The position numbers and the translations under genes were made by a program. From the NCBI RefSeq assembly GCF_030553055.1, contig NZ_CP130713.1:1612001-1676000 (forward strand): a stretch of DNA of 64,000 nt, read 5' to 3'. Shown here in pieces: positions 9,886-16,862 of the stretch; position 1 is the first letter of the stretch, and each line of letters starts with the position of its first letter. This DNA is from Streptomyces sp. XD-27. GTDB taxonomy: Bacteria; Actinomycetota; Actinomycetes; Streptomycetales; Streptomycetaceae. A model generated the notes under the pieces. It saw nothing but the letters and a program-made list of their open reading frames with translations. It was not told the DNA's origin and made no database searches.

Positions 9886-10482
9886 CTAGCTCACCCGTTC
9901 CGCCTCGTGCCGCACCGCCCGCAGCCGTACCTCGGCCGGCAGCCGGGCCAGGCCCGCCGAGCCGCGCGCGTGTTCCAGCACCTCGCCGCGGATCCGCTCC
10001 AGCGCCACCGCCGGCTCCGCGTGCGGCGCCAGCAGCAGCCCCATCTCCACCTCCGGCGCGGTACGCCGCCCGAGCAGCCTCGCCCAGGCCCGGTCGACGC
10101 CGTCGAGCGACTCCGCCTCGCCCTCCAGGGCCGCCTCCAGCGCGCGGCAGCGCAGGGCCGCCTCCACCCCGTCGCCGTTCGGCACGAGCACCTCGCCGAG
10201 CCTGCGCCGCCGCACTTGGGCCAGCAGCCACCACAACATGAGCAGCACGAGCACGGCCAGGGCCGCGAGGACGGTCGGCCACCACCAGCCCTCGTCGCGC
10301 CAACGCCGCCGGTCGGCGCGGGTGAGCAGCACGTCGCGCGGCCCATCGAACGGCCACCACGACGGCAGGTCGAAGCCCCAGTGGCGCGGCAGGTCGAGGC
10401 CGGGCACCAGCACCGCGCCGCCCAGCGCGAGCAGCGCCAGGCCGGTCAGCGCCAGCAGCACCCGGTTGACGGTCCGCAGCAC
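9886..10482 (-). CDS. amaP: alkaline shock response membrane anchor protein AmaP
   Basis: This 198-residue protein matches the AmaP plan: two N-terminal membrane helices (about residues 8-28 and 68-90) bracketing a short Trp-rich loop, then a basic stretch QVRRRR and a cytoplasmic domain with an Asp23-like pattern ending in LRAVRHEAERV. In Firmicutes AmaP tethers the envelope-stress protein Asp23 to the membrane. Here it is the last gene of a five-gene minus-strand operon that begins with an Asp23/Gls24 gene, and starts (GTG) only 6 bases after the DUF6286 gene, so the same anchoring role is a fair inference. The exact trigger of the operon is not visible. Confidence 0.82.
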   Translation of the reverse strand: MLRTVNRVLLALTGLALLALGGAVLVPGLDLPRHWGFDLPSWWPFDGPRDVLLTRADRRRWRDEGWWWPTVLAALAVLVLLMLWWLLAQVRRRRLGEVLVPNGDGVEAALRCRALEAALEGEAESLDGVDRAWARLLGRRTAPEVEMGLLLAPHAEPAVALERIRGEVLEHARGSAGLARLPAEVRLRAVRHEAERVS

Positions 10483-10488
10483 CCGCGC

Positions 10489-11304
10489 TCACCCCTTCGG
10501 GGGGCGGCGTACGGAGACCGAGACGCGGGGCTGCCGGGCCAGGCCCAGCCGCCGGACACCGTCCCGCAGCACGGTGTCCAGGTCGTCCCGCACCTCGTCC
10601 AGGTCCCGGAAGTGCGACCGGGCGCGGGCGACGACCTTGCGGCGGCCCACGTCGACGCGGACGGAGCGCACCCCGGCGATCTCCATGGCCCGGTCGCGGA
10701 GCACGAGCCCGGCGGCGAACCGGTCGAGCCCGGCGCGCAGGTCGGCGCCGTCGTGCCGCATGGGGAGCACCCGCCGCAGGCCCGGGGTCACGGCGAGGAC
10801 CAGCAGCCAGAGGCCGAGGGCCATCGCCACCGCGGCGCCCGCGATCACCCAGGTGTCGTCCAGGGGCCGGGTCGCCAGTTCGTCGGCGAGCCGCCGCCGC
10901 CAGCGCATCGCGGGCTGGTCGGCGCGGACCGCGGAGACGTCGTAGAGCAGCAGCCCGGTCGCGCCGAGCAGCACGGCGGCGACGATGCCCGCGGGGACCC
11001 GCCGCACGGACCAGAAGCGGCCCGCGTGGGCGTGCGGACCGGCCTGCTCCGGCGCGTCCCCGGCTCCGGCGGCGGGCTCGTACGGTACGCCGCCGGCCGG
11101 CCCGGACGGGGCGGGGGCCGCCTCCGAGCCTCGCACCGCGCCGGGGGGCGTCGGCCTCGTCGGCTTCGTCAGGTCCACGCGTGAGGCAGGCGGTCCGGGG
11201 CGCGGACCCGAGTCTGGTCCGGGGCGCGGCTCGGAGGGCGGTCCCGAGTCTGATCCGGAGGGCGGCTCGGAGGGCGGTCCCGTGCCCGGTTCGGCGTCGC
11301 TCAC
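10489..11304 (-). CDS. DUF6286 membrane protein of the Asp23/AmaP operon
   Basis: The 271-residue protein has a disordered N-terminal third of about 90 residues made of Pro/Ser/Gly/Asp repeats (GPPSEP, DSGPRPGP), then two membrane helices (VPAGIVAAVLLGATGLLLY and VIAGAAVAMALGLWLLVLAV) and a C-terminal domain (VRSVRVDVGRRKVVARARS) with the beta-alpha pattern of Asp23-type proteins. I recognise it as the DUF6286 family common in Streptomyces envelope-stress clusters; its function is not established. The GTG start at 11304 overlaps the previous stop as GTGA, so translation is coupled. It may be a second membrane anchor for the two Asp23-like proteins. Confidence 0.75.
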   Translation of the reverse strand: MSDAEPGTGPPSEPPSGSDSGPPSEPRPGPDSGPRPGPPASRVDLTKPTRPTPPGAVRGSEAAPAPSGPAGGVPYEPAAGAGDAPEQAGPHAHAGRFWSVRRVPAGIVAAVLLGATGLLLYDVSAVRADQPAMRWRRRLADELATRPLDDTWVIAGAAVAMALGLWLLVLAVTPGLRRVLPMRHDGADLRAGLDRFAAGLVLRDRAMEIAGVRSVRVDVGRRKVVARARSHFRDLDEVRDDLDTVLRDGVRRLGLARQPRVSVSVRRPPKG

Positions 11305-11681
11305 CGCACCCGCCCCCTACGCCCTTGAGGGCGTGGAGGACCCACCCGCCCGGTGTCCGTCAGGTGGGGCAAGTGCAGGCGCTCGACCGTGACCGCGACG
11401 GCGGGGACCTCCATGCCCGCCAGCCCGGTGACCCGCTCCCCGACGCGGCGGCGGACCGCGCCGCACTGGGCGCCGATGTCCGACGGATAGTCGAGTTCGA
11501 CCGCTACCCGGACCCGTACGGCCTGGTCGCGGACGGCGACCACGGCGCGCGGGCGGCGCCGCTTCCCCGGGCCCGGGGCACCGGCCAGCGCCTCCCACGC
11601 CGCCTGCGAGGCGATCTTGGCGACGACGCGGTCCGCGATCCGGATCGCGCCGCGCTCGGCGGGCTCGACCGGCACGCTCAC
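11301..11681 (-). CDS. short Asp23/Gls24-like protein
   Basis: The 126-residue product starts at GTG 11681, overlapping the previous stop as GTGA. It shows the Asp23 core: IRIADRVVAKIASQAAWEALAG near the N-terminus, RVRVAVELDYPSDI in the middle and VTGLAGMEVPAVAVTVERLHLP at the end. The basic insert PGKRRRPRAVVAV is unlike canonical Asp23. The last 15 or so residues (GRVGPPRPQGRRGRV) do not look like the fold: this end of the gene is formed by an intergenic-type palindromic repeat (about 11312-11345) that recurs at 25380. The gene ends by a GTGA overlap with the DUF6286 gene. Likely cell-envelope homeostasis. Confidence 0.72.
   Translation of the reverse strand: MSVPVEPAERGAIRIADRVVAKIASQAAWEALAGAPGPGKRRRPRAVVAVRDQAVRVRVAVELDYPSDIGAQCGAVRRRVGERVTGLAGMEVPAVAVTVERLHLPHLTDTGRVGPPRPQGRRGRVR
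11312..11345. repeat. copy 1 of a palindromic intergenic-type repeat, inside a coding end
   Basis: The core CCCCTACGCCCTTG followed by GGGCGTGGA and GGACCCACC forms a hairpin around ACGCCCTTGAGGGCGT. It matches, with a few changes, the element at 25379-25413 upstream of the chelatase gene. Here it lies within the 3' end of the short Asp23-like gene. Confidence 0.6.
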
Positions 11682-11869
11682 CGCCGTCGCTCGCCGCGGT
11701 CGCGGCCGCGGAGGAAGTCGCCGGGGTCCAGGTCGCCGTCGAGGAACCGGCCGACCACGAACCCGATGGCGCCCAGCGCCGCCACCAACAGAAAGGCCCC
11801 GAAGCCGCCAAAGTAGCCGGCGAAGGCGAGCCCCATACCGGCGATCAGTCCGATGACCGCGTTGCTCAT
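11678..11869 (-). CDS. small double-spanning membrane protein (DUF2273-like)
   Basis: The 63-residue protein is mostly two hydrophobic helices separated by a Gly-rich turn (IGLIAGMGLAFAGYFGGF and FLLVAALGAIGFVVGRFL), followed by an acidic-basic tail DGDLDPGDFLRGRDRGERR. DUF2273-like small membrane proteins sit in Asp23 operons in many Gram-positives, which fits its place here between an Asp23/Gls24 gene and a short Asp23-like gene. ATG 11869 is used; the stop overlaps the next GTG by 4 bases. It probably helps localise Asp23-type proteins at the membrane. Confidence 0.78.
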   Translation of the reverse strand: MSNAVIGLIAGMGLAFAGYFGGFGAFLLVAALGAIGFVVGRFLDGDLDPGDFLRGRDRGERRR

Positions 11870-11964
11870 CGCGCACTCCGTTTGTCGCATGCTCCGTATG
11901 GGTGTGGACGTGGCCCCGGCCGACCGGCCTTGCCGAACCCGGCCTTGCCGAGCCCTGCCCGGCG

Positions 11965-12444
11965 CTACTGGACCCGCAGCTCCTGCTCCTCTTCCTCCTC
12001 GTCGGGCAGCTTCACATCGCTGACGGCGATGTTGACCTCGACGACCTCCAAGCCGGTCATCCGCTCGACGGCAACGACCACGTTCTCCCGTACGGCGCGC
12101 GCCACGTCGGCGATCGACACCCCGTAGTCGACGACGATCTCCAGGTCCAGGGCCGTCTGCACCTCGCCGACCTCGGCCTTCACGCCGCGCGTGGCGGCGG
12201 CCACGCGGCCGCCGGGGACCCGGTCGCGTACGGCGCCGAAGGTGCGGGCGAAGCCGCTGCCCATGGCGTGGACGCCGACCACGTCCCGGGCGGCCAGCCC
12301 GGCGATCTTCTCCACGACCCCGTCGGCGATGGTGGTCCGGCCGCGGACCCCGGGTTCTCCACCGCCGCGCCGGGTTCCGGAGGGCTTCCGCTCCGTCTCC
12401 GTCGTGACGGCTTCGGTCCGGCCCCGCTGTGTGGTCTCCGTCAT
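11965..12444 (-). CDS. Asp23/Gls24 family envelope stress response protein
   Basis: The 159-residue protein has the complete Asp23/Gls24 domain (residues about 35-145): TTIADGVVEKIAGLAARDV, a central DLEIVVDYGVSIADVARAVREN and VVEVNIAVSDVKLP. It ends in a run of glutamates (DEEEEEQEL). The N-terminal 30 residues are polar and probably flexible. ATG 12444 follows an AAAGGA ribosome site. This is the first gene of the minus-strand operon leading to amaP and faces a divergent relative at 12641. Asp23 proteins are abundant, membrane-associated and protect the envelope under alkaline and other stress in Firmicutes; the role in Streptomyces is inferred. Confidence 0.88.
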   Translation of the reverse strand: MTETTQRGRTEAVTTETERKPSGTRRGGGEPGVRGRTTIADGVVEKIAGLAARDVVGVHAMGSGFARTFGAVRDRVPGGRVAAATRGVKAEVGEVQTALDLEIVVDYGVSIADVARAVRENVVVAVERMTGLEVVEVNIAVSDVKLPDEEEEEQELRVQ

Positions 12445-12640
12445 CGCCGATCATCCTTTCCGGACGGTGGAGTGACTTTCGGCTCATTTATTACTTTATG
12501 GAGCTCTTTGGGCTGCCGCTTGCGGAGCGGGGCAGATGTGCGACGCGGCGATCCGATCGCGCCGGGTCGGGTGGGTCGTACGGCGCCGCCGCCGGGACAT
12601 GCGGCAGGCTGGACAGACCGAGGACGAAGGGGAGACGGCT
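12445..12640. promoter_or_regulatory. divergent promoter region, Asp23 operon and P10-like gene
   Basis: Between two divergent starts there are 196 bases, with a locally AT-rich patch at 12480-12500 (TTTATTACTTTATGG) that stands out from the GC-rich surroundings and is where promoter elements should lie. An AAGGGGAG ribosome site at about 12627 serves the plus-strand gene. No operator repeat is obvious. Confidence 0.4.
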
Positions 12641-13462
12641 GTGGTCGTGGACCGGCTGGCGCGTGCGGTACGGGAGCAACTGGGGCTCGGCCGCCTGCTC
12701 CCGCTGGGCGGTCCCGGGGACGGCGCGTGGCTCACCGAGCGTGCGGCGGACCGGGTGCTGCGGCGCGCCGCGGCGGCGGTGCCGGACGCGCGGCTGGCCA
12801 CGCTGCGGATCGGTCTGGCCGATCCGGCGGCGGTGGCGCGGCCCGAGGTGCCGCCACCGCCCAGCGCCCTGCCGCCGGGCCGGCTGCGGATCGAGGCGAC
12901 CTGCGCGGCCGCCGCGACCCGGGAGCCGCTGCCGTTGGTGGCCGACGCGCTGCGGACGGCGCTGGCCGGGGCGGCGGGGGACCGGCTGGGGCTGCTGATC
13001 GAGGCGGTCGACGTACGGGTGACGGCGCTGCTCGACGAGCCGGTGTCCGCGGATGCGGCGGAGGTCCCGCCCGCGCCGGAGGGCGGTGCCGCGGAAGAGC
13101 CCGACCGGATGGACGGCCGGGCGGAGGAAGGGGCGGAGGACCGGCTGGAGAGCCGGACGGACGACGGTCCGCAGGGCCCGGATCTGCCTCCGGGCGCGGT
13201 GGCGGCCGCCGCCGCGGCACATGCCGTCCCCGGGGTGGCCGCGCTCACGTCCGCGCTCGGCGGATCACGGCAGCCGGTACGGATCGAGGACCGCGCCACC
13301 CCGGACGGCGCCCCGGCGGGTCGCCACGTCCAGGTGCAGGTGGCGGTGGCACCGGGCCACCGCGCGCTGGACGTGGCCTGTGCCGTACGCGCGGCGGTGG
13401 CGCGGACCGTCTCGGCGCCGGTGACGGTGGCGGTGCTGGTCACAGACGTCCGTCTGCCTTAG
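12641..13462 (+). CDS. nucleopolyhedrovirus P10-like / Asp23-related protein
   Basis: The protein of about 273 residues is the kind annotated in Streptomyces as P10 family; the viral name is only a low-complexity match. Two regions carry Asp23-like strands: residues about 35-125 (LATLRIGLADPAA, DRLGLLIEAVDVRVTALLDEP) and 180-273 (HAVPGVAALTSALGG, RHVQVQVAVAPGHRALDVACAVR, VTVAVLVTDVRLP). An acidic linker rich in Glu, Pro and Asp separates them. I chose GTG 12641, since AAGGGGAG precedes it at good spacing; earlier in-frame ATGs lack one. It is divergent from the Asp23 operon, so a partner in the same envelope system is likely. No enzymatic motif. Confidence 0.72.
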   Translation: MVVDRLARAVREQLGLGRLLPLGGPGDGAWLTERAADRVLRRAAAAVPDARLATLRIGLADPAAVARPEVPPPPSALPPGRLRIEATCAAAATREPLPLVADALRTALAGAAGDRLGLLIEAVDVRVTALLDEPVSADAAEVPPAPEGGAAEEPDRMDGRAEEGAEDRLESRTDDGPQGPDLPPGAVAAAAAAHAVPGVAALTSALGGSRQPVRIEDRATPDGAPAGRHVQVQVAVAPGHRALDVACAVRAAVARTVSAPVTVAVLVTDVRLP

Positions 13463-13596
13463 CCCGCCCCTTCCCGCTGCGTCGATGTGCGGCTCCGCGG
13501 CGTGGGCGGAAGCAGTCGGGTCGCGGACCCGGCCCCGCGCACGCGGACCAGCGGGGCGAAAGGCCGCCGGGGCGGCGGCGCGTGGGTGGCGGGCGG

Positions 13597-14376
13597 TCAG
13601 TCCGACAGGCCCGCCAGGTCGCGGAGGCGGCGCGCCTGCGCTGCCCGTTCGGCGGTGCGCTGGTCCTCGTACGTGCGGTCGACGGCACCGCGCAGCAGCG
13701 CCTTGGTCTCGATCACCGCGCTCCTGGGCGCCGCGAGGAGCGCCGCCGACAGGTCCGCGACGGCGGCGTCGAGTTCCGCGGTGGGCACGACCAGGTTGGC
13801 CAGTCCGATGCGTTCGGCCTCGGCCGCGTGCACGAAGCGGCCCGTGGCGCAGATCTCCAGGGCGCGCGCGTATCCGACCAGGCCGACCAGCGGATGCGTG
13901 CCGGTGAGGTCCGGGACCAGCCCGAGGCTGGTCTCGCGCATCGCGAACTGCGCGTCGTCCGCGCACACCCGCAGATCGCAGGCGAGCGCGAGCTGGAACC
14001 CGGCGCCGATGGCGTGTCCCTGGACGGCGGCGATGGAGATGATGTCGTTCCGCCGCCACCAGGTGAACGCGTCCTGGTACTCCGCGATCGTGCGATCCAG
14101 GTCGGCGTCCGAGCCGCGGGCCAGGTCCAGGAAGGACGGCTCGCCGTCGAAGCCCTCAGGCGTGAATGCCTGACGGTCGAGTCCGGCGGAGAAGGACTTC
14201 CCTTCGCCGCGCAGCACGACCACCCGTACGCTGCCGGGCAGCAGCTGCCCGGCCTCGACCAGTGCCCGCCACAGCGCCGGCGTCTGAGCGTTGCGCTTGG
14301 TGGGGTTGGACAGGGTTACGGTGGCAACCGCGTCGTCGACGGTGAGGTGTACGCCGTCCTTGTCGAGCAGGGTCAC
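13597..14376 (-). CDS. enoyl-CoA hydratase/isomerase family protein
   Basis: This 259-residue crotonase-fold protein has the oxyanion-hole segments GEGKSFSAGLD (about residue 58) and AVQGHAIGAGFQLALACDLRV (about 118-138), then MRETSLGLVPDLTGTHPLVGLVG, where Glu and Asp positions usually provide acid/base residues. It should hydrate or isomerise an acyl-CoA in fatty-acid or amino-acid degradation; the substrate is open. GTG 14376 is preceded by GGAGG with a 6-base gap, which decides the start; upstream in-frame codons lack this. A perfect 6-6-6 inverted repeat sits just upstream at 14398-14415 and could be an operator. It faces the P10-like gene tail to tail. Confidence 0.88.
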   Translation of the reverse strand: MTLLDKDGVHLTVDDAVATVTLSNPTKRNAQTPALWRALVEAGQLLPGSVRVVVLRGEGKSFSAGLDRQAFTPEGFDGEPSFLDLARGSDADLDRTIAEYQDAFTWWRRNDIISIAAVQGHAIGAGFQLALACDLRVCADDAQFAMRETSLGLVPDLTGTHPLVGLVGYARALEICATGRFVHAAEAERIGLANLVVPTAELDAAVADLSAALLAAPRSAVIETKALLRGAVDRTYEDQRTAERAAQARRLRDLAGLSD

Positions 14377-14397
14377 AGGGAGCCTCCGGTCGGCCGC

Positions 14398-14415
14398 AGT
14401 CAAGTGAAGTTGACT
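14398..14415 (-). promoter_or_regulatory. inverted repeat upstream of enoyl-CoA hydratase
   Basis: AGTCAA and TTGACT form a perfect palindrome with a 6-base centre, 22 bases upstream of the start codon. One arm could serve as a -35 element (TTGACT on the minus strand), so a bound regulator would block transcription. No regulator gene is adjacent. Confidence 0.45.
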
Positions 14416-14484
14416 GCACAGTAACCACCCGGCCGACCGGCTGATCAACCGGGTGGCACTGCCCTTACCCGTCGGTGGGACGGC

Positions 14485-14706
14485 TCAGGCCGCGGCGACT
14501 TTCTTGCCCCGCGTCGCTCCTCCGCGGCCACGCAGCACCACGCCGGATTCAGTCAGCATCCGGTGGACGAACCCGTACGACCGGCCGGTCTCCTCGGCCA
14601 GCGCCCGGATACTCGCACCGGCGTCGTACTTCTTCTTCAGGTCTGCCGCGAGCTTTTCGCGCGCGGCGCCGGTCACCCGGCTGCCCTTCTTCAGAGTCTC
14701 GGCCAC
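14485..14706 (-). CDS. small helix-turn-helix DNA-binding protein
   Basis: The 73-residue protein is almost a bare HTH: basic N-terminus (LKKGSRV), then KLAADLKKKYDAGASIRALAEETGRSYGFVHRMLTESGVVLRGRGG, which reads as the resolvase/Hin type helix-turn-helix, and a basic tail TRGKKVAAA. GTG 14706 is chosen because GAGGAGG lies 5 bases upstream; the frame upstream is not coding-like. With so small a size and charged ends it may act as a nucleoid-associated or accessory DNA-binding factor. Very similar small proteins are widespread in Streptomyces, but I know no assigned function. It stands alone between two longer minus-strand genes. Confidence 0.8.
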   Translation of the reverse strand: MAETLKKGSRVTGAAREKLAADLKKKYDAGASIRALAEETGRSYGFVHRMLTESGVVLRGRGGATRGKKVAAA

Positions 14707-15059
14707 CCGTGCCTCCTCATGGGAAGTGCGCTCTGGACTCTCATGATCACCCCTCCGCGCGTTCCTGGCCACCCATTCGACAAGGTCCGTGGGAGGAGAC
14801 TTCCCCGAAATGACGGGCCGCGCGGCTCCGGAACGCGAGATTCCAGCGCGTTCCGTCCGCTCTTTCGTCCGGTATCGCGGACGAAGCGGCAGGTCAGAGA
14901 GGGCCCCACGGCGGGCACGGGGCTCCGGGCGGCGCGTGCCACCCGGCGTGCGCCGGGTGGGTGCGGCGCGCCGCGGTACGAGCCGTTCTCACTCAGATGA
15001 TGGATCACGCATCGGCCGAATGATCCACCGCACCGTGATCACCCGGCTTGATCAGGGGG
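14707..15059. other. 353-base intergenic region with three hairpins
   Basis: No gene is supported. It holds three inverted repeats: 14829-14855 (9-base arms, 9-base loop), 14939-14960 (9-base arms, GTGC loop) and 15001-15027 (7-base arms TGGATCA/TGATCCA, 13-base loop). The last two lie downstream of the ABC-F gene on its strand and probably end its transcript. Confidence 0.6.
14939..14960 (-). terminator. GC-rich hairpin downstream of the ABC-F gene
   Basis: CCACCCGGC and GCCGGGTGG pair perfectly round a GTGC loop about 100 bases past the ABC-F stop. The stem is very stable and has no U tract, like many Streptomyces terminators. Confidence 0.55.
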
Positions 15060-16658
15060 TCAGGCGAGCGCGACCAGATCGGCGTAGTCCTCGCCCCACA
15101 GGTCCTCGACACCGTCCGGGAGCAGGATGATGCGCTCCGGCTGCAGAGCGTCGACCGCGCCCTCGTCGTGGGTGACGAGGACGACGGCGCCGGAGAAGGT
15201 GCGCAGCGCGCCGAGGATCTCCTCGCGGCTGGCGGGGTCGAGGTTGTTGGTCGGCTCGTCCAGGAGCAGGACGTTGGCCGAGGAGACCACGAGGGTGGCC
15301 AGGGCGAGCCGCGTCTTCTCGCCGCCGGAGAGCACGCCGGCGGGCTTGTCGACGTCGTCGCCGGAGAACAGGAACGACCCGAGCGTCTTGCGGATGTCGA
15401 CCAGGTCCATGTCCGGCGCGGCGGAGCGCATGTTCTCCAGGACGGTGCGGTCGGCGTCGAGCGTCTCGTGCTCCTGCGCGTAGTAGCCGAGCTTGAGGCC
15501 GTGGCCGGGGACGACCTCGCCGGTGTCGGCCTTCTCGACGCCGGCGAGCAGCCGCAGGAGGGTGGTCTTGCCCGCGCCGTTGAGGCCGAGGATGACCACC
15601 CGGGAGCCCTTGTCGATGGCGAGGTTCACATCGGTGAAGATCTCCAGCGAGCCGTAGGACTTGGACAGCCCCTCGGCGGTCAGCGGGGTCTTGCCGCACG
15701 GGGCGGGGTCCGGGAAGCGCAGCTTGGCGACCTTGTCGGAGGCCCGCACCGCCTCCAGGCCGGACAGCAGCTTCTCGGCCCGGCGGGCCATGTTCTGCGC
15801 GGCAACCGTCTTGGTGGCCTTGGCCCGCATCTTGTCGGCCTGGGAGTTGAGCGCGGCGGCCTTCTTCTCGGCGTTGGCGCGCTCGCGCTTGCGGCGCTTC
15901 TCGTCGGCCTCGCGCTGGGCCTGGTAGAGCTTCCAGCCCATGTTGTAGATGTCGATGACCGAGCGGTTGGCGTCGAGGTAGAAGACCTTGTTCACGACCG
16001 TCTCGACCAGGTCGACGTCGTGGGAGATGACGATGAAGCCGCCGCGGTAGGTCTTGAGGTAGTCGCGCAGCCAGAAGATCGAGTCGGCGTCGAGGTGGTT
16101 GGTCGGCTCGTCCAGCAGCAGGGTGTCGGCGTCGGAGAAGAGGATCCGGGCCAGCTCCACGCGGCGCCGCTGACCACCGGAGAGGGTGTGCAGCGGCTGG
16201 CCGAGGACCCGGTCGGGCAGGCCGAGGCTGGCGGCGATGGTCGCGGCCTCGGCCTCGGCGGCGTATCCGCCCTTGGTGAGGAACTCGGTCTCCAGGCGCT
16301 CGTACTTCTTCATCGCCTTGTCGCGGGTGGCGCCCTTGCCGTTCGCCATCCGGTCCTCGTTCTCGCGCATCTTGCGGAGCACGGTGTCGAGGCCGCGCGC
16401 GGACAGGACGCGGTCGCGGGCCAGCACGTCGAGGTCGCCGGTGCGCGGGTCCTGCGGCAGATAGCCGACCTCGCCGGAGCGGGTGATGGTGCCGGCGGCC
16501 GGGATGCCCTCGCCCGCGAGGCATTTGGTGAGGGTGGTCTTGCCCGCGCCGTTGCGGCCGACGAGACCGACGCGGTCGCCCTTGGCGATACGGAAGGAGG
16601 CGGACTCGATGAGGACGCGGGCGCCGGCGCGCAACTCGATGCCGGAGGCGGTGATCAC
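15060..16658 (-). CDS. ABC-F family ATP-binding protein (ribosome-associated type)
   Basis: The 532-residue protein has two ABC domains and no membrane segments. Domain 1: Walker A GRNGAGKTTLT near residue 34, signature LSGGQRRRVELARIL, Walker B LLLDEPTNHLD. The linker between them, residues about 240-310, is a charged helical hairpin (KRRKRERANAEKKAAALNSQ). Domain 2: Walker A GLNGAGKTTLLR near 355, signature LSGGEKTRLALATLV, DEPTNNLD. This is the ABC-F plan; members bind the ribosomal E site and either tune translation or protect against antibiotics. GTG 16658 follows an AGGAGT site. A possible 7-codon leader peptide lies 60 bases upstream, a feature typical of antibiotic-inducible ABC-F genes. 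Which subfamily it belongs to is not settled. Confidence 0.9.
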   Translation of the reverse strand: MITASGIELRAGARVLIESASFRIAKGDRVGLVGRNGAGKTTLTKCLAGEGIPAAGTITRSGEVGYLPQDPRTGDLDVLARDRVLSARGLDTVLRKMRENEDRMANGKGATRDKAMKKYERLETEFLTKGGYAAEAEAATIAASLGLPDRVLGQPLHTLSGGQRRRVELARILFSDADTLLLDEPTNHLDADSIFWLRDYLKTYRGGFIVISHDVDLVETVVNKVFYLDANRSVIDIYNMGWKLYQAQREADEKRRKRERANAEKKAAALNSQADKMRAKATKTVAAQNMARRAEKLLSGLEAVRASDKVAKLRFPDPAPCGKTPLTAEGLSKSYGSLEIFTDVNLAIDKGSRVVILGLNGAGKTTLLRLLAGVEKADTGEVVPGHGLKLGYYAQEHETLDADRTVLENMRSAAPDMDLVDIRKTLGSFLFSGDDVDKPAGVLSGGEKTRLALATLVVSSANVLLLDEPTNNLDPASREEILGALRTFSGAVVLVTHDEGAVDALQPERIILLPDGVEDLWGEDYADLVALA

Positions 16659-16718
16659 GGGAATTACTCCTGGGCAGATGGACGGCGGGACGGACTGACG
16701 GGACGCGGGCCACGCCGC

Positions 16719-16742
16719 CTAATGCACGAGGAGAATTGCCAT
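16719..16742 (-). CDS. candidate 7-residue leaderless leader peptide before the ABC-F gene
   Basis: ATG at 16742 opens the short frame MAILLVH ending in TAG at 16719. A TAAACT element (16750-16755, minus strand) matches the Streptomyces -10 form TAnnnT and ends 7 bases before the ATG, so transcription would begin at or near its A: a leaderless message. The ABC-F start codon is 60 bases further on. No Shine-Dalgarno precedes the short frame. Translation of this peptide could sense ribosome stalling, as known for other antibiotic-responsive ABC-F genes. It may also be chance; this is inference. Confidence 0.35.
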   Translation of the reverse strand: MAILLVH

Positions 16743-16862
16743 ACGGAGCAGTTTACCGGGGCGGGCAAGCAGATTTTCTGGGCGGCGGGGCCACCCCCAG
16801 GTCACGTCCGGCCCCCCGCTCGACGATGTGGGACGAATCACAAGGGGCCGGTGGCCGGCGTG

